From assembly GCA_963971225.1 (NCBI GenBank), contig OZ020270.1, forward strand, positions 65,476,932 to 65,540,931: DNA of 64,000 nucleotides, given 5' to 3'. Shown in pieces: positions 32,463 through 43,289 of the stretch; positions within the stretch are counted from its first letter, which is position 1; each line of letters starts with the position of its first letter. This DNA comes from Melieria omissa. Its lineage: Eukaryota > Arthropoda > Insecta > Diptera > Ulidiidae. Under the pieces are notes generated by a model, which ran no database searches, was not told the origin of the DNA, and saw only the letters and a list, made by a program, of their open reading frames with translations. The translations under genes were made by a program, and so were the position numbers.

Positions 32463-33888
32463 ATACTATTCACGGCTAATTCAAGCTTCAGAATACTTGC
32501 GATAAGCTTTACACTCGTATGACTCAATAAAAAATATACTGCGAATTATATTTAAAAATATTCAAGCTGCAGAGAATACTTGCGATAAGCTTTAAAGTCA
32601 AAGAACGACTGTTACAAGACAACGAAATATAGGTTCATCAGGCATGTGCTGCAAATAGTTTTCGGAAACAATTCGCACTGAAAACGTGATGGGATTTTCC
32701 TTTAACGATTTGAAGCAGGTAGCTGCATCTAAGAGAATTTGCCGTTTTTTCAGCGTTTTTGTTCAAATATTGAATATGACTAAGCTGTTCGTGGAAATGT
32801 AAGTATTATGATGGAAAAAATATTGTTTTAAGCTGTAAAAACCATGGGACGTGGAATTTCAGAGGAAACTCTGCGCCTAGGAATAAATCTTCTTTCAGTA
32901 TATGGAGCGCCACCCAAATATTGCGAAAAAATTCACAACTGCTTGTTAGGAAACACTTTTCTAAATAAAATAAGCAAAACAAGGATAGCAAATGTATTAT
33001 GCCATTCGTAACCAAAAAATATAACTTTATATACAAATGCCAGCAACACAAAATGGGTTTTTGACCGAACTAAATGTGCGTGATTTTTCGTATACCTGCG
33101 TGTTTTTCGACCCGAGGTTGCTTCACTTTTATTACTCTGGAAAGTAAAGCGGCAAAAAGCGGCAGCTGAGTTTTGAAAGTTAGGTAAATAATTAAATAGC
33201 AAATAACCTCCCTCAATTTCGCGGAGGTCTTTTTTGGTCTTTTTTTTATTTTCGATCAAAGTTGAAAAAAGGTTGAAATATAGACTTTATATTAACAATT
33301 AACGTATCTTTTAGAAAAAACCAACAAGATACCGATTGGTCGCTTCATTTACATACAAATCAATCTTAAAGAGGAAAAAACCCCCAAAAAATACACATTT
33401 TTCTCGATGTGGAAAAATTGTCAACTTTGAGTGGCTCTACCTCCCAAACTACTAATCTGAATTTAATGAAAGTTACATATTCGTAATCCCTGGAAAATTG
33501 TCAATAAGATGCGTGTATTCATTTTATCGAACGCTTTCATGAAATTTTTGATTTTTGCAACGTTTTACCGACCGTTGGGCCATAGTGTGACGCCTACTCA
33601 CGTATACAAATACAAAGCCAGAAGTGTGAAAAATACAATACGACAATGCACCAATACTCTTACATAACAGCTGATACTCTCGCCCCAGAGCGGATACTCC
33701 TGAATCCATACAAACTGAAAATGGAGGGTTGTTGTGTTGGTCAATGCCAATTCTGTGTTATGTTAGAAAAATGAATATAAAATTCTATTATTGCTTACAA
33801 ATATAATAAAATTGTTTGAATATGTCTCTAACATGGCATTCCTACAAGGAATGCCTAACCTAAACTCCAGAAAAAAGTCCAAAATTTG
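32463..33888 (+). other. AT-rich body of the duplicated segment
   Basis: No gene recognised; reverse frames of 60-110 codons here recur at 36908-37813 only because the DNA is duplicated. 32509-32600 contains a near-repeat of 'GAATACTTGCGATAAGCTTTA'. Confidence 0.45.
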
Positions 33889-34880
33889 CCCTACAAGAAC
33901 AGTGCCGGTCATATGATCGGTCATATGACCGACATGCCTGACCGAAGTTTCGGTCAGCTCTCCGAACAAAGTTTCTATCATTTTTGTACAGGCGGTGTGA
34001 AAAAACTGACCAAAACTCTCGTGTACGTGTGATTTTTTGTTTCACTCTAACACACACCTTTTGTATATTAAGAAAAGTGTGTTTGCTCTGCTCTAACGCA
34101 TACGTGTTCCAATCTCCAAATATTTAGTTTCAGCTGGCTAGTGCGTTGGCCGCGAGTTCAAATCACCGTTGCAGCAAACTTTTTTTTTCGGTCTTGCAGC
34201 AAACACCGAAATAAATGGAAATGCCAGTCAGTTGACCGGTCATGTGTCGAAATTACTGACTGAAATGCTGATGCAAACATCGGTCACAATGTGATGTATA
34301 AATCGGTCATTCATGACCAATACTCAATATTGCAAAAATTCTGTCTGAATTTATTTTAAATTAATTTAAATAAAATAATTAAAAAAAATTGAATTAAAAA
34401 AAAAATTAATTTGCGGTCCTGCTTGGATGCCCCAATATTGTCGCAATCGAAGGCGTTTGCTTAGCGCGACATCATTGGCATCGGCTTCCTTGGTCTTGCG
34501 CTTCGGTACCTGCGCTATGGCTCAAATATTGAAGTTACTGAAAGTGCAGAATTATTTAAATATTCAAATAATGTTTATTTAAATTAAATTTCAATTCGAT
34601 TTCTTACCTTCTTTCTGTTTTCCTTTTTTTCGGCGTTTGAAGCAACGGAGCATTGAACATGGGGTCGCGCGTCGTCTGACTCGCGTCCGCAAGCGTTAGC
34701 CAGCTGAGCTACGTAGCTATGGCAGCCGACGGCTCTTAATCATTTGTATTAACTCCGATGCGAGTTCTTGTCAGCAGTTGTTTGTCTTTCATTTAAACTG
34801 AAACAAACTATTTGACAACCATAGAAACATTAATTGCTTATACACGCATGTGTAAGAATGAGACAACAATAGAAACTGAA
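33889..34880 (+). repeat. Half foldback element, copy 1
   Basis: This is the left arm of the foldback described at 37993, starting CCCTACAAGAACAGTG and running just past the palindrome centre, where it is cut by the start of duplication copy 2. The tRNA-like segment is internally deleted (A box partly lost at 34132-34140; B box retained). The second, reverse tRNA-like segment is at about 34660-34720. Confidence 0.8.
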
Positions 34881-34934
34881 ATGAACGCTTTTGCAAGCAT
34901 ACTTTTAGGCATGTACTTTGAAGTACAGCAAAAC

Positions 34935-35267
34935 TGTTATAAATTCGCTTGGTATAGTCCGATATGGCAAGGATGGTTCTCGAAGAAATGGGCTGTGCGA
35001 GAATGGTCGAGCGCTTTCCAATTAGAAGTTGCAAGAAACTTCAGCGCGATAAGAAAACTGGTATAAAAGTAGCACTGTGCAGCGCAATGAGTCCGAGCCT
35101 GTGTTAAGCAAGCAATGGGGAAACATGCAATAGTAGTAGTGTAAAGTAGAACAAGTGCAAATTTGTAAATAAAGTGATTGTTGATTTTTGCTGAGTAATT
35201 GAAGTTGTTTTATTTTCAAATACAATCAAAACGAACCGTCGATAACGAACTGTGGAATTTCGTAACA
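34935..35267 (+). repeat. Solo LTR of a second Ty3-type family, copy 2
   Basis: 333 bp, duplicate of 32131-32462, with the same promoter and polyadenylation motifs. Confidence 0.8.
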
Positions 35268-35436
35268 ATACTATTCACGGCTAATTCAAGCTTCAGAATA
35301 CTTGCGATAAGCTTTACACTCGTATGACTCAATAAAAAATATACTGCGAATTATATTTAAAAATATTCAAGCTGCAGAGAATACTTGCGATAAGCTTTAA
35401 AGTCAAAGAACGACTGTTACAAGACAACGAAATATA

Positions 35437-36731
35437 ACACTTCGTTCAATAATGTGTGTGACTAACTAATTAAAACACATTTTTTTGCCAAAATTCGTTT
35501 TTATTCATCAACATAGTCCCCTTTTAGGGAGACACAATCATTCCAACGCTTTTCCAATCTTTCGATACCGCCTTTGTAGAACGATTTTTCTTTGCCTTCA
35601 AAATAGGCGTTAGTTTCGGCGATTACTTCATCATTTGAGCCAAATCTCTTACCACGGAGCATCTTTTTGAGGTCTGCGAAGAGCCAGTAGTCGCTGGGGG
35701 CCAGATCTGGAGAATACGGGGGATGAGGAAGCAATTCGAAGCCCAATTCATGCATTTTTGCCATCGTTTTCATCGACTTGTGACACGGTGCATTGTCTTG
35801 GTGAAACAACACTTTTTTCTTCTTCATATGGGGCCGCTTAATCGCGATTTCTTCTTTCAAACGTTCCAACAACGCTATATAATAGTCGCTATTGATTGTT
35901 TTCCCTTTCTCAAGATAGTCGATGAATATTATTCCGTGCACATCCCAAAATACTGACGCCATAACCTTGCCAGCCGATGTTTGTGCCTTTGGACGCTTTG
36001 GGCGGCTTTCACCGGTTGCATGCAGCACTCAGCAGACTGCCGATTTGACTCTGGAGTGAAATGGTGGATCCATATTTCATCCATTGTGATGTACCTACGC
36101 AAAAACTCCGACTTGTTGCGCGTAAACATGTCCAAACAGCTCTTTGAATCATCGATTCGTTGTTTTTTTTGCTCCGGTGTGAGCAAACGCGGCACCCATT
36201 TCGAAAACACCTTTTTCATAACCAAATGTTCGTGTATTATGGTGTGTACACTGCCTGCTGATATCTTTAGAATGTCAGCAATCTCCCCCACTTTCACTTT
36301 ACGGTCGGACATAATGATTTTCAGTGTTTTTTCAACGTTTTCCGGAATAACAGCGTCATTTGGCCGTCCAGTAGATGGAATGTCATCGGTGTCTGTACGA
36401 CCACGTTTGAATTCGGCATACCAATAACAAATGGTTCTTTTTAATGGAGCAGAGTCCGAATAATGTTTTTCAAGCCATTCCTGGCATTGAACAGTATTTT
36501 TTTTCATTAAAAAACAATGATAAATCAGCACACGGAATTGCTTTGAATTCATTTTTTTTGAAAACTCAAAAGTAGTGTCATTTAAAGCACTGTAACTTGT
36601 AAACTAATGGTCGGCTTGACATATAATTTTGACAGTAAGCCTAAAAAGGTTCACAATTTCGAAAAAAAAAATTGATTTAGTATTAGTGCCGCCATCTATG
36701 TGCCAGTCACACACATTATTGAACGAAGTGT
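35437..36731 (-). mobile_element. mariner element (1295 bp)
   Basis: The ends ACACTTCGTTCAATAATGTG and its inverted copy are flanked by TA at 35435-35436 and 36732-36733. The empty site is visible in the sister duplicate (32627-32635), which gives a clean proof of insertion. Length is typical of the family. One transposase gene lies on the reverse strand. Confidence 0.97.
35501..36552 (-). pseudogene. mariner transposase (single frameshift)
   Basis: Frames 36552-35929 and 36028-35501 form one transposase of about 345 residues, the usual mariner length. The first piece has the N-terminal helix-turn-helix region and the first catalytic Asp in 'TMDEIW' (Ile where mariners usually have Thr). The second has 'HQDNAPCH' and 'YSPDLAPSD', with exactly 34 residues between the two Asp, the DD34D signature. 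A single extra base near 36025-36032 breaks the frame between the first and second Asp. The remainder is well preserved, so the copy is young. The exact subfamily was not determined. Confidence 0.95.
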
Positions 36732-37992
36732 TAGGTTCATCAGGCATGTGCTGCAAATAGTTTTCGGAAACAATTCGCACTGAAAACGTGATGGGATTTT
36801 CCTTTAACGATTTGAAGCAGGTAGCTGCATCTAAGAGAATTTGCCGTTTTTTCAGCGTTTTTGTTCAAATATTGAATATGACTAAGCTGTTCGTGGAAAT
36901 GTAAGTATTATGATGGAAAAAATATTGTTTTAAGCTGTAAAAACCATGGGACGTGGAATTTCAGAGGAAACTCTGCGCCTAGGAATAAATCTTCTTTCAG
37001 TATATGGAGCGCCACCCAAATATTGCGAAAAAATTCACAACTGCTTGTTAGGAAACACTTTTCTAAATAAAATAAGCAAAACATGGATAGCAAATGTATT
37101 ATGCCATTCGTAACCAAAAAATATAACTTTATATACAAATGCCAGCAACACAAAATGGGTTTTTGACCGAACTAAATGTGCGTGATTTTTCGTATACCTG
37201 CGTGTTTTTCGACCCGAGGTTGCTTCACTTTTATTACTCTGGAAAGTAAAGCGGCAAAAAGCGGCAGCTGAGTTTTGAAAGTTAGGTAAATAATTAAATA
37301 GCAAATAACCTCCCTCAATTTCGCGGAGGTCTTTTTTGGTCTTTTTTTTTATTTTCGATCAAAGTTGAAAAAAGGTTGAAATATAGACTTTATATTAACA
37401 ATTAACGTATCTTTTAGAAAAAACCAACAAGATACCGATTGGTCGCTTCATTTACATACAAATCAATCTTAAAGAGGAAAAAAAACCCCAAAAAATACAC
37501 ATTTTTCTCGATGTGGAAAAATTGTCAACTTTGAGTGGCTCTACCTCCCAAACTACTAATCTGAATTTAATGAAAGTTACATATTCGTAATCCCTGGAAA
37601 ATTGTCAATAAGATGCGTGTATTCATTTTATCGAACGCTTTCATGAAATTTTTGATTTTTGCAACGTTTTACCGACCGTTGGGCCATAGTGTGACGCCTA
37701 CTCACGTATACAAATACAAAGCCAGAAGTGTGAAAAATACAATACGACAATGCACCAATACTCTTACATAACAGCTGATACTCTCGCCCCAGAGCGGATA
37801 CTCCTGAATCCATACAAACTGAAAATGGAGGGTTGTTGTGTTGGTCAATGCCAATTCTGTGTTATGTTAGAAAAATGAATATAAAATTCTATTATTGCTT
37901 ACAAATATAATAAAATTGTTTGAATATGTCTCTAACATGGCATTCCTACAAGGAATGCCTAACCTAAACTCCAGAAAAAAGTTCAAAATTTG
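36732..37992 (+). other. AT-rich body of duplicate copy 2
   Basis: Counterpart of 32630-33888; no gene recognised. Confidence 0.45.
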
Positions 37993-38268
37993 CCCTACAA
38001 GAACAGTGCCGGTCATATGATCGGTCATATGACCGACATGCCTGACCGAAGTTTCGGTCAGCTCTCCGAACAAAGTTTCTATCATTTTTGTACAGGCGGT
38101 GTGAAAAAACTGACCAAAACTCTCGTGTACGTGTGATTTTTTGTTTCACTCTAACACACACCTTTTGTATATTAAGAAAAGTGTGTTTGCTCTGCTCTAA
38201 CGCATACGTGTTCCAATCTCCAAATATTTAGTTTTTAATGGCTATTTCACCGCCGCCGCCGCGGCAGC

Positions 38269-38339
38269 CGCCGTAGCTCAGCTGGCTAGTGCGTTGGCCG
38301 CGAGTCAAGACTCCGCGAGTTCAAATCACCGTTGCAGCA
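38269..38339 (+). repeat. tRNA-like segment 1, left arm
   Basis: It contains a perfect A box, TAGCTCAGCTGG (38274-38285), and a B-box-like AGTTCAAATCA (38318-38328), 44 bp apart, as in tRNA genes and tRNA-derived SINEs. The T-stem does not pair properly, and the anticodon loop would have C rather than U before the anticodon. It is therefore a tRNA-derived promoter module, not a functional tRNA. Confidence 0.6.
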
Positions 38340-38812
38340 AACTTTTTTTTTCGGTCTTGCAGCAAACACCGAAATAAATGGAAATGCCAGTCAGTTGACC
38401 GGTCATGTGTCGAAATTACTGACTGAAATGCTGATGCAAACATCGGTCACAATGTGATGTATAAATCGGTCATTCATGACCAATACTCAATATTGCAAAA
38501 ATTCTGTCTGAATTTATTTTAAATTAATTTAAATAAAATAATTAAAAAAAATTGAATTAAAAAAAAAATTAATTTGCGGTCCTGCTTGGATGCCCCAATA
38601 TTGTCGCAATCGAAGGCGTTTGCTTAGCGCGACATCATTGGCATCGGCTTCCTTGGTCTTGCGCTTCGGTACCTGCGCTATGGCTCAAATATTGAAGTTA
38701 CTGAAAGTGCAGAATTATTTAAATATTCAAATAATGTTTATTTAAATTAAATTTCAATTCGATTTCTTACCTTCTTTCTGTTTTCCTTTTTTTCGGCGTT
38801 TGAAGCAACGGA

Positions 38813-38880
38813 GCATTGAACATGGGGTCGCGCGTCGTCTGACTCGCGTCCGCACGCGTTAGCCAGCTGAGCTACGTAGC
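38813..38880 (-). repeat. tRNA-like segment 2, left arm
   Basis: On the reverse strand an A box TAGCTCAGCTGG (38874-38863) is followed by a weaker B-box-like TGTTCAATGC (38822-38813). The inverted counterpart on the other side of the centre has TAGCTAAGCTGG at 39100-39111, with one change. Confidence 0.45.
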
Positions 38881-39229
38881 TATGGCAGCCGACGGCTCTT
38901 AATCATTTGTATTAACTCCGATGCGAGTTCTTGTCAGCAGTTGTTTGTCTTTCATTTAAACTGAAACAAACAATTTGACAACCATTAATTGCTTATACAC
39001 GCATGTGTAAGAATGAGACAACAATAGAAACAACTGCTGCCAAGAACTCGTATCGGAGTTAATATAAATGATTAAGAGGCGTCGGCTGCCATAGCTACGT
39101 AGCTAAGCTGGCTAACGCGCGCGCCAACGTTTTTTTTAGATTATTTTACTTAAATTAATTTAAAATAAATTCAGACAGAAGTAAAAGCAAACGGGTTTTC
39201 CAAAAAATTTCAATAAAAAACCTGCATTT

Positions 39230-39260
<31 letters not shown>

Positions 39261-39312
39261 GTCAATGAATAAACAATTCTTACAGACTAATAACAGTATA
39301 TATTCAAACAAT

Positions 39313-42249
39313 TCATTTAAAAAATTCAGCTAAGTTTCTTAAAACTAAGCTTTTAGGAAGCGCGAGATCAAGTTCAGGAACAGAATTTAAGTTGCAAAGA
39401 GCTCTAGTAATTGGAGCATTTTTGATATAATCAAATCTGCAGAACCCAACATTGAAATAATCAATATGCCTGAGTGTGCGAGATGGTACAGAGAATGGGA
39501 TTCTTTGCAACAACTCGGCACAGTCGACAGCGCCGTTTATGACATTGAATATGAACGAGCAAGACAGATAGGAACGCCGGCCTTCCAGTGATTTAAGGTT
39601 AAGAAGCAAACAGCGGGAATCATAAGATGGGATAGGATCATAAAAGTTGAGGGAACGAAGGGCGAAGCGTAGGAAAACTTTTTGTATGCGTTCAATACGG
39701 TTAATGTGGGAAGCATGATAAGGACGCCAAATAAACGAGGCATATTCAAGGTTAGACCTAACATAGGAGGAGTAAAGTGATTTAAGAGTATATGGGTCGG
39801 AGAAAGAAGAACAGTGACGACGAATAAATGCTAACATGGAATATGCTTTGGAGACGACAAAGTTGATGTGGGAAGAAAAGGACAACTTCGAATCGAAGAA
39901 TAGACCAAGGTCCTTAAGCTCTTTCATCATCCCAAGAGTGGAGCCAGAAATAGTAAAATACCTATACGTAGGGTTATCCTTCCTGGAGAATAACACATGA
40001 AAGCATTTTTTTATATTAAGAAACAGACGAGTTTGTTCACACCACCCGTGAAGATTATCAAGGTCCGATTGCAGTGCAATAGAATCAGAAGGCGACCTTC
40101 TGATAATATATATCTTCAGATCATCAGCGTACAGAAGAAACTTAGCTGAGAGAAAGCAAGAGCCGATGTCATTAATGAACAGGACGAAGAGCAGTGGTCC
40201 CAAGATACTGCCTTGGGGGACTCCAGAGGAGGCCACAAAAGGCATGGAAGGAGTGTTGTCAATTACAACGGTACAACACCTATTCGATAAGTAGGACCCG
40301 ACCCACTTAAGAAAAGACGAGTGGATACCAAGGCGTTCAAGCTTAGAAACAAGGATGCTGTGCGAAACTCTATCAAAGGCCTTTGCAAAATCCGTATAGA
40401 TGGCATCCACTTCATGGCCGTCCTTAAAAGCCGCAAGACAATCCTCAGTAAATACTGCTAAATTAGAAACTGTAGATCTGCCACTTACGAACCCATGCTG
40501 ATTAGGGCAAATCAGATTGCGTACTGCAGGGACAAGTTTTTCCTTGACAATTCCCTCAAAGAGTTTTGAGACTGTAGTGAGCTTTGATATAGGTCTGTAA
40601 TTCGAGACGTCATTTTTATTACCACTTTTAAAAATTGGAGTAATGGTAGCTTTCTTCCAAGCTTCAATGAAAACTCCTGAAGCTAGCGACTTGTTAAAAA
40701 TATGTAGTAATGGCTCAATGAGGGAGGAGCATTGTTTAAAGAGAATAGCCGAAAAACCATCCGCGTCAGTTTGGGAGGAAGATTTCAAACTCAAGATGCC
40801 ATTTTCAATATCGTCGTAAGACAATGTTAAAGACCCCAGAGAAAGGGAGGAATTAAAAGATAGTGGACTGTCCAGAATAACATCAGCGTCAGAAACGAAA
40901 TTAGAGCTGAAGAACTCAGCAAAGAGATTTGCAGCTTCTTCAGCAGAGCCGGCGATTTTATTGTTTAGGAAAAGGGAATTAGGAATACTGGATGTCGATT
41001 TCTTAGATTTGATGAAACTCCAAAAGGCTTTTGGATTATTTTTAATGTTGGATTCATACTTATTAATATAGCTTTTATAAAGTGACTTATCAAGACAATT
41101 AAACTTTTCCAAGTAGTATTGATAGGTAGTAAAGTAATGGGAACTTTTGGTTGACTTGTATTTCTTATAAAACTTATTTTTTAAATTTTTAAGATGTTTC
41201 AAATCTTTAGTGTACCACGGCCGTTTATAGACTTGTTTACGATGAGTGGGAATAGTCTGAAGGCAAATTTCAAACACCTTCGTTTTGAAAATATCAAAGC
41301 AGGTAGCCGCATCTGAGTTAGAGAACAAGTCAACCCAGTTCAGGCTAAGTAAGCAATCGTTAAAAGCGCGGAAATCACAGCGGTTGTAATTAAAGCTAAC
41401 ATTAAGATTTGTAGGCTTAATATTCAAAAATTCATAAAACTCTATGTCGATATTTAGCGGAGCATGATGCATACAAGCTGGAGAAATAGGATTAAAACAT
41501 TCTGCAAGCTTACAATTAATATTGCTTGATACAAAAACTAAGTCTAGGATACGATTTAATTTATTTGTTATGCCGTTGATTTGAGATAAGTCCATATTCA
41601 GGAAATTATCAATAAGATACAGCTCAGTGGCACTGCTGACATTTGCGGGCGTTAGAGTGCAGGAGTTGCTCAAATGTGACCAAGAAATATTGTTTAAATT
41701 GAAGTCACCAAGGACGCAAAGTTGATCACTACCAAACTTATTGTACAGTGAACAAATATTGTCAACATGGGATTGATAAAGAGAATCGTTGCTGTTCGGT
41801 GGAATATAAGACGCGCATACTAGAAGTGCGGACGACGAACCCTGCACACGCACACATAGCTGGTCCAGGAGAGAGTCATCATTTAGGAGTGGGATGAGCG
41901 ATGATCGAAGCTTACGACTGGCAGCAATTAGGACTCCTCCACCTCTGGTACATAGGGTCTTAATAGCATCACGATCCTTGCGATAGACGTCGTATAGATT
42001 TGAATCAAAGTATTCAGAATCAAAGAAATTCGAATTCAGCCAGGTCTCAACAATGACAAATATATCATATTCCGAGTGGGAACTTAGCCGACGTATAGAC
42101 TCCGCCTTAGTTCTCATTCCTGATACATTGTGAAAGTAGATACGAATAGATTGAGCATTGGAATTTTCAGCAACAGCTAGGCTGGATTTGGGTGAGCTAT
42201 TTGTTTTTGAAAAAACCGGAAAGGACGAACCGTGACACTGGCGGGCCAT
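39313..42249 (-). CDS. LINE ORF2: endonuclease-reverse transcriptase
   Basis: 978 residues. The N-terminal APE-type endonuclease spans about 33-270 with 'VETW' (E68), 'GDFNLN' (D182) and a final 'HHAPL' (261-265) in place of the usual SDH, a variant seen in some CR1-like LINEs. Reverse transcriptase follows at about 530-780 with 'YTDFAKAFD' (D620), 'GVPQGSILGPLLF' and the active-site 'YADD' (707-710). It nicks target DNA and copies the LINE RNA in place. There is no RNase H domain. It overlaps ORF1 by 73 bp in another frame, so translation probably uses reinitiation. Clade assignment to CR1 is by ORF1 type and tail and is tentative. Confidence 0.92.
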   Translation of the reverse strand: MARQCHGSSFPVFSKTNSSPKSSLAVAENSNAQSIRIYFHNVSGMRTKAESIRRLSSHSEYDIFVIVETWLNSNFFDSEYFDSNLYDVYRKDRDAIKTLCTRGGGVLIAASRKLRSSLIPLLNDDSLLDQLCVRVQGSSSALLVCASYIPPNSNDSLYQSHVDNICSLYNKFGSDQLCVLGDFNLNNISWSHLSNSCTLTPANVSSATELYLIDNFLNMDLSQINGITNKLNRILDLVFVSSNINCKLAECFNPISPACMHHAPLNIDIEFYEFLNIKPTNLNVSFNYNRCDFRAFNDCLLSLNWVDLFSNSDAATCFDIFKTKVFEICLQTIPTHRKQVYKRPWYTKDLKHLKNLKNKFYKKYKSTKSSHYFTTYQYYLEKFNCLDKSLYKSYINKYESNIKNNPKAFWSFIKSKKSTSSIPNSLFLNNKIAGSAEEAANLFAEFFSSNFVSDADVILDSPLSFNSSLSLGSLTLSYDDIENGILSLKSSSQTDADGFSAILFKQCSSLIEPLLHIFNKSLASGVFIEAWKKATITPIFKSGNKNDVSNYRPISKLTTVSKLFEGIVKEKLVPAVRNLICPNQHGFVSGRSTVSNLAVFTEDCLAAFKDGHEVDAIYTDFAKAFDRVSHSILVSKLERLGIHSSFLKWVGSYLSNRCCTVVIDNTPSMPFVASSGVPQGSILGPLLFVLFINDIGSCFLSAKFLLYADDLKIYIIRRSPSDSIALQSDLDNLHGWCEQTRLFLNIKKCFHVLFSRKDNPTYRYFTISGSTLGMMKELKDLGLFFDSKLSFSSHINFVVSKAYSMLAFIRRHCSSFSDPYTLKSLYSSYVRSNLEYASFIWRPYHASHINRIERIQKVFLRFALRSLNFYDPIPSYDSRCLLLNLKSLEGRRSYLSCSFIFNVINGAVDCAELLQRIPFSVPSRTLRHIDYFNVGFCRFDYIKNAPITRALCNLNSVPELDLALPKSLVLRNLAEFFK

Positions 42250-43268
42250 AACTCAGCCGCCAATAGCTTTGCAAACGATTGGTCCGACACCCCAAGTTTG
42301 AAATTAACGCGCTTAAGAGACTCAATTGGGGTATCGTTTTTCACTAGTCTGTAGCAAGTTAATAACTTCTTGTCGATAGCAGCATGTTTCGCAACATAAT
42401 CAACGATGTTGTCAGGCGTCACAGATGGTTGGAACGATGACAAATGTAACCATCGAAAGCGAACAGCTACATCAAGCTCCATGCTAGCATTAGATCCAAC
42501 AACACGTAATTGCTTTCTATTGTTCCTGTTCTTCGCAACTGTAACCCAGTCGGAGTTCCGAGGAGACAGTGAGTCCCGCGTGGGAGCGCTATGCTCAAGA
42601 GTAGTAGGCTCACCCGAATGTTGCGTGCAATGGCCTTGAGACATAGACGAGGTCAAGTGATGAGAGAGCGACGCCATATCTGGCGGCGCCGGTCGAGCAG
42701 ATGTCAAAGCAGCGCACGGGCGCAGTGCAACATTCGGAGAGGCAGCAGAAGCACCGGGATTAGCAACATTCCGAACAGTAGGACTGGGAGCGCGCAGCAT
42801 GTCTGAATTCGGAGCGTAAGAAGCAGCAACAACGGAGTAAGCAGCAGCGTCCACAGCAGTGGGATTGCATGGAGTAGATAGCGAGTGAGAGCCAGCATCA
42901 GCCAGGCTGGCAGCAGCAACATCAGCAGCGAGAGAAATACCGTTAGCAACTTCAGCTGAGTTCGCAGCAATATCAATGGGAACGTTGTTGGTACACTGAT
43001 TAGGCAGCAAAGAAGAAATGAGAAGTTTGAGCTCCTTAACTTCGGCAATCAAAGCAGCAACAACGGCATGCCAATTTGAATTTATGCAGGTATCACAATT
43101 AAATGCAATATTAGCATTATTTTGGATCACGTCAAGTACACGCGGGTCCAAACTACTGCAACACGATTTGTGGAAGACTGACTTGCAAAGAGCACACGAT
43201 AGGCAGTCTTTGGCAACCGATTTGGAGCACAAAGCGCAACGAGACCGAAGAGACATTATGACCGTCAC
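42177..43268 (-). CDS. LINE ORF1 with PHD-like zinc finger
   Basis: 363 residues from the first Met, with a second Met at residue 6 as an alternative start. The N-terminus has a C4HC3 pattern (C11, C14, C25, C28, H33, C36, C58, C61), as in PHD fingers found in ORF1 proteins of CR1-type LINEs. An Ala/Ser-rich low-complexity centre (about 105-225) and a C-terminal conserved segment ('FRWLHLSSFQPSVTPDNIVDY' type, split here to respect the limit) resembling an RRM-like fold follow. It is expected to bind LINE RNA in the ribonucleoprotein particle. Confidence 0.82.
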   Translation of the reverse strand: MTVIMSLRSRCALCSKSVAKDCLSCALCKSVFHKSCCSSLDPRVLDVIQNNANIAFNCDTCINSNWHAVVAALIAEVKELKLLISSLLPNQCTNNVPIDIAANSAEVANGISLAADVAAASLADAGSHSLSTPCNPTAVDAAAYSVVAASYAPNSDMLRAPSPTVRNVANPGASAASPNVALRPCAALTSARPAPPDMASLSHHLTSSMSQGHCTQHSGEPTTLEHSAPTRDSLSPRNSDWVTVAKNRNNRKQLRVVGSNASMELDVAVRFRWLHLSSFQPSVTPDNIVDYVAKHAAIDKKLLTCYRLVKNDTPIESLKRVNFKLGVSDQSFAKLLAAELWPASVTVRPFRFFQKQIAHPNPA

Positions 43269-43289
43269 GATACGCAGTCAAACGCTGAC

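Larger units (their letters stand above)
32077..34880 (+). repeat. Tandem duplicated segment, copy 1 (2804 bp)
   Basis: The sequence starting ATGAACGCTTTTGCAAGC at 32077 restarts at 34881 and then runs in parallel, giving a direct repeat. Copy 1 holds a solo LTR, about 1.4 kb of AT-rich DNA and the left arm plus centre of the foldback element. It lacks the mariner and has lost about 75 bp in the tRNA-like region near 34130-34160. Confidence 0.92.
34881..39031 (+). repeat. Tandem duplicated segment, copy 2 (with mariner)
   Basis: Direct repeat of 32077-34880. It contains the mariner at 35437-36731, which is absent from copy 1, and otherwise differs by small indels. Similarity ends at about 39031, after the palindrome centre, where copy 2 continues into the right arm. 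Confidence 0.92.
39227..43286 (-). mobile_element. CR1-like LINE with intact ORFs
   Basis: A non-LTR element of about 4.06 kb with two ORFs on the reverse strand and a 3' tail of (TAAA)n, seen as TTTA repeats at 39227-39261. It sits in the foldback's right arm: arm sequence ends at about 39181 and resumes at about 43287. The 45 bp between 39182 and the tail is not matched in the left arm and is unexplained. Both ORFs are open, implying a recent and possibly competent insertion. Confidence 0.88.

Noticed and set aside
36908..37304. Overlapping reverse frames of 81 and 89 codons, repeated at 32806-33259
   Set aside because: Present twice only because of the 2.8-kb DNA duplication; no motif.
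38269..38339. Functional tRNA gene
   Set aside because: A and B boxes are present, but the T-arm does not pair and position 33 is C; better read as a tRNA-derived module.
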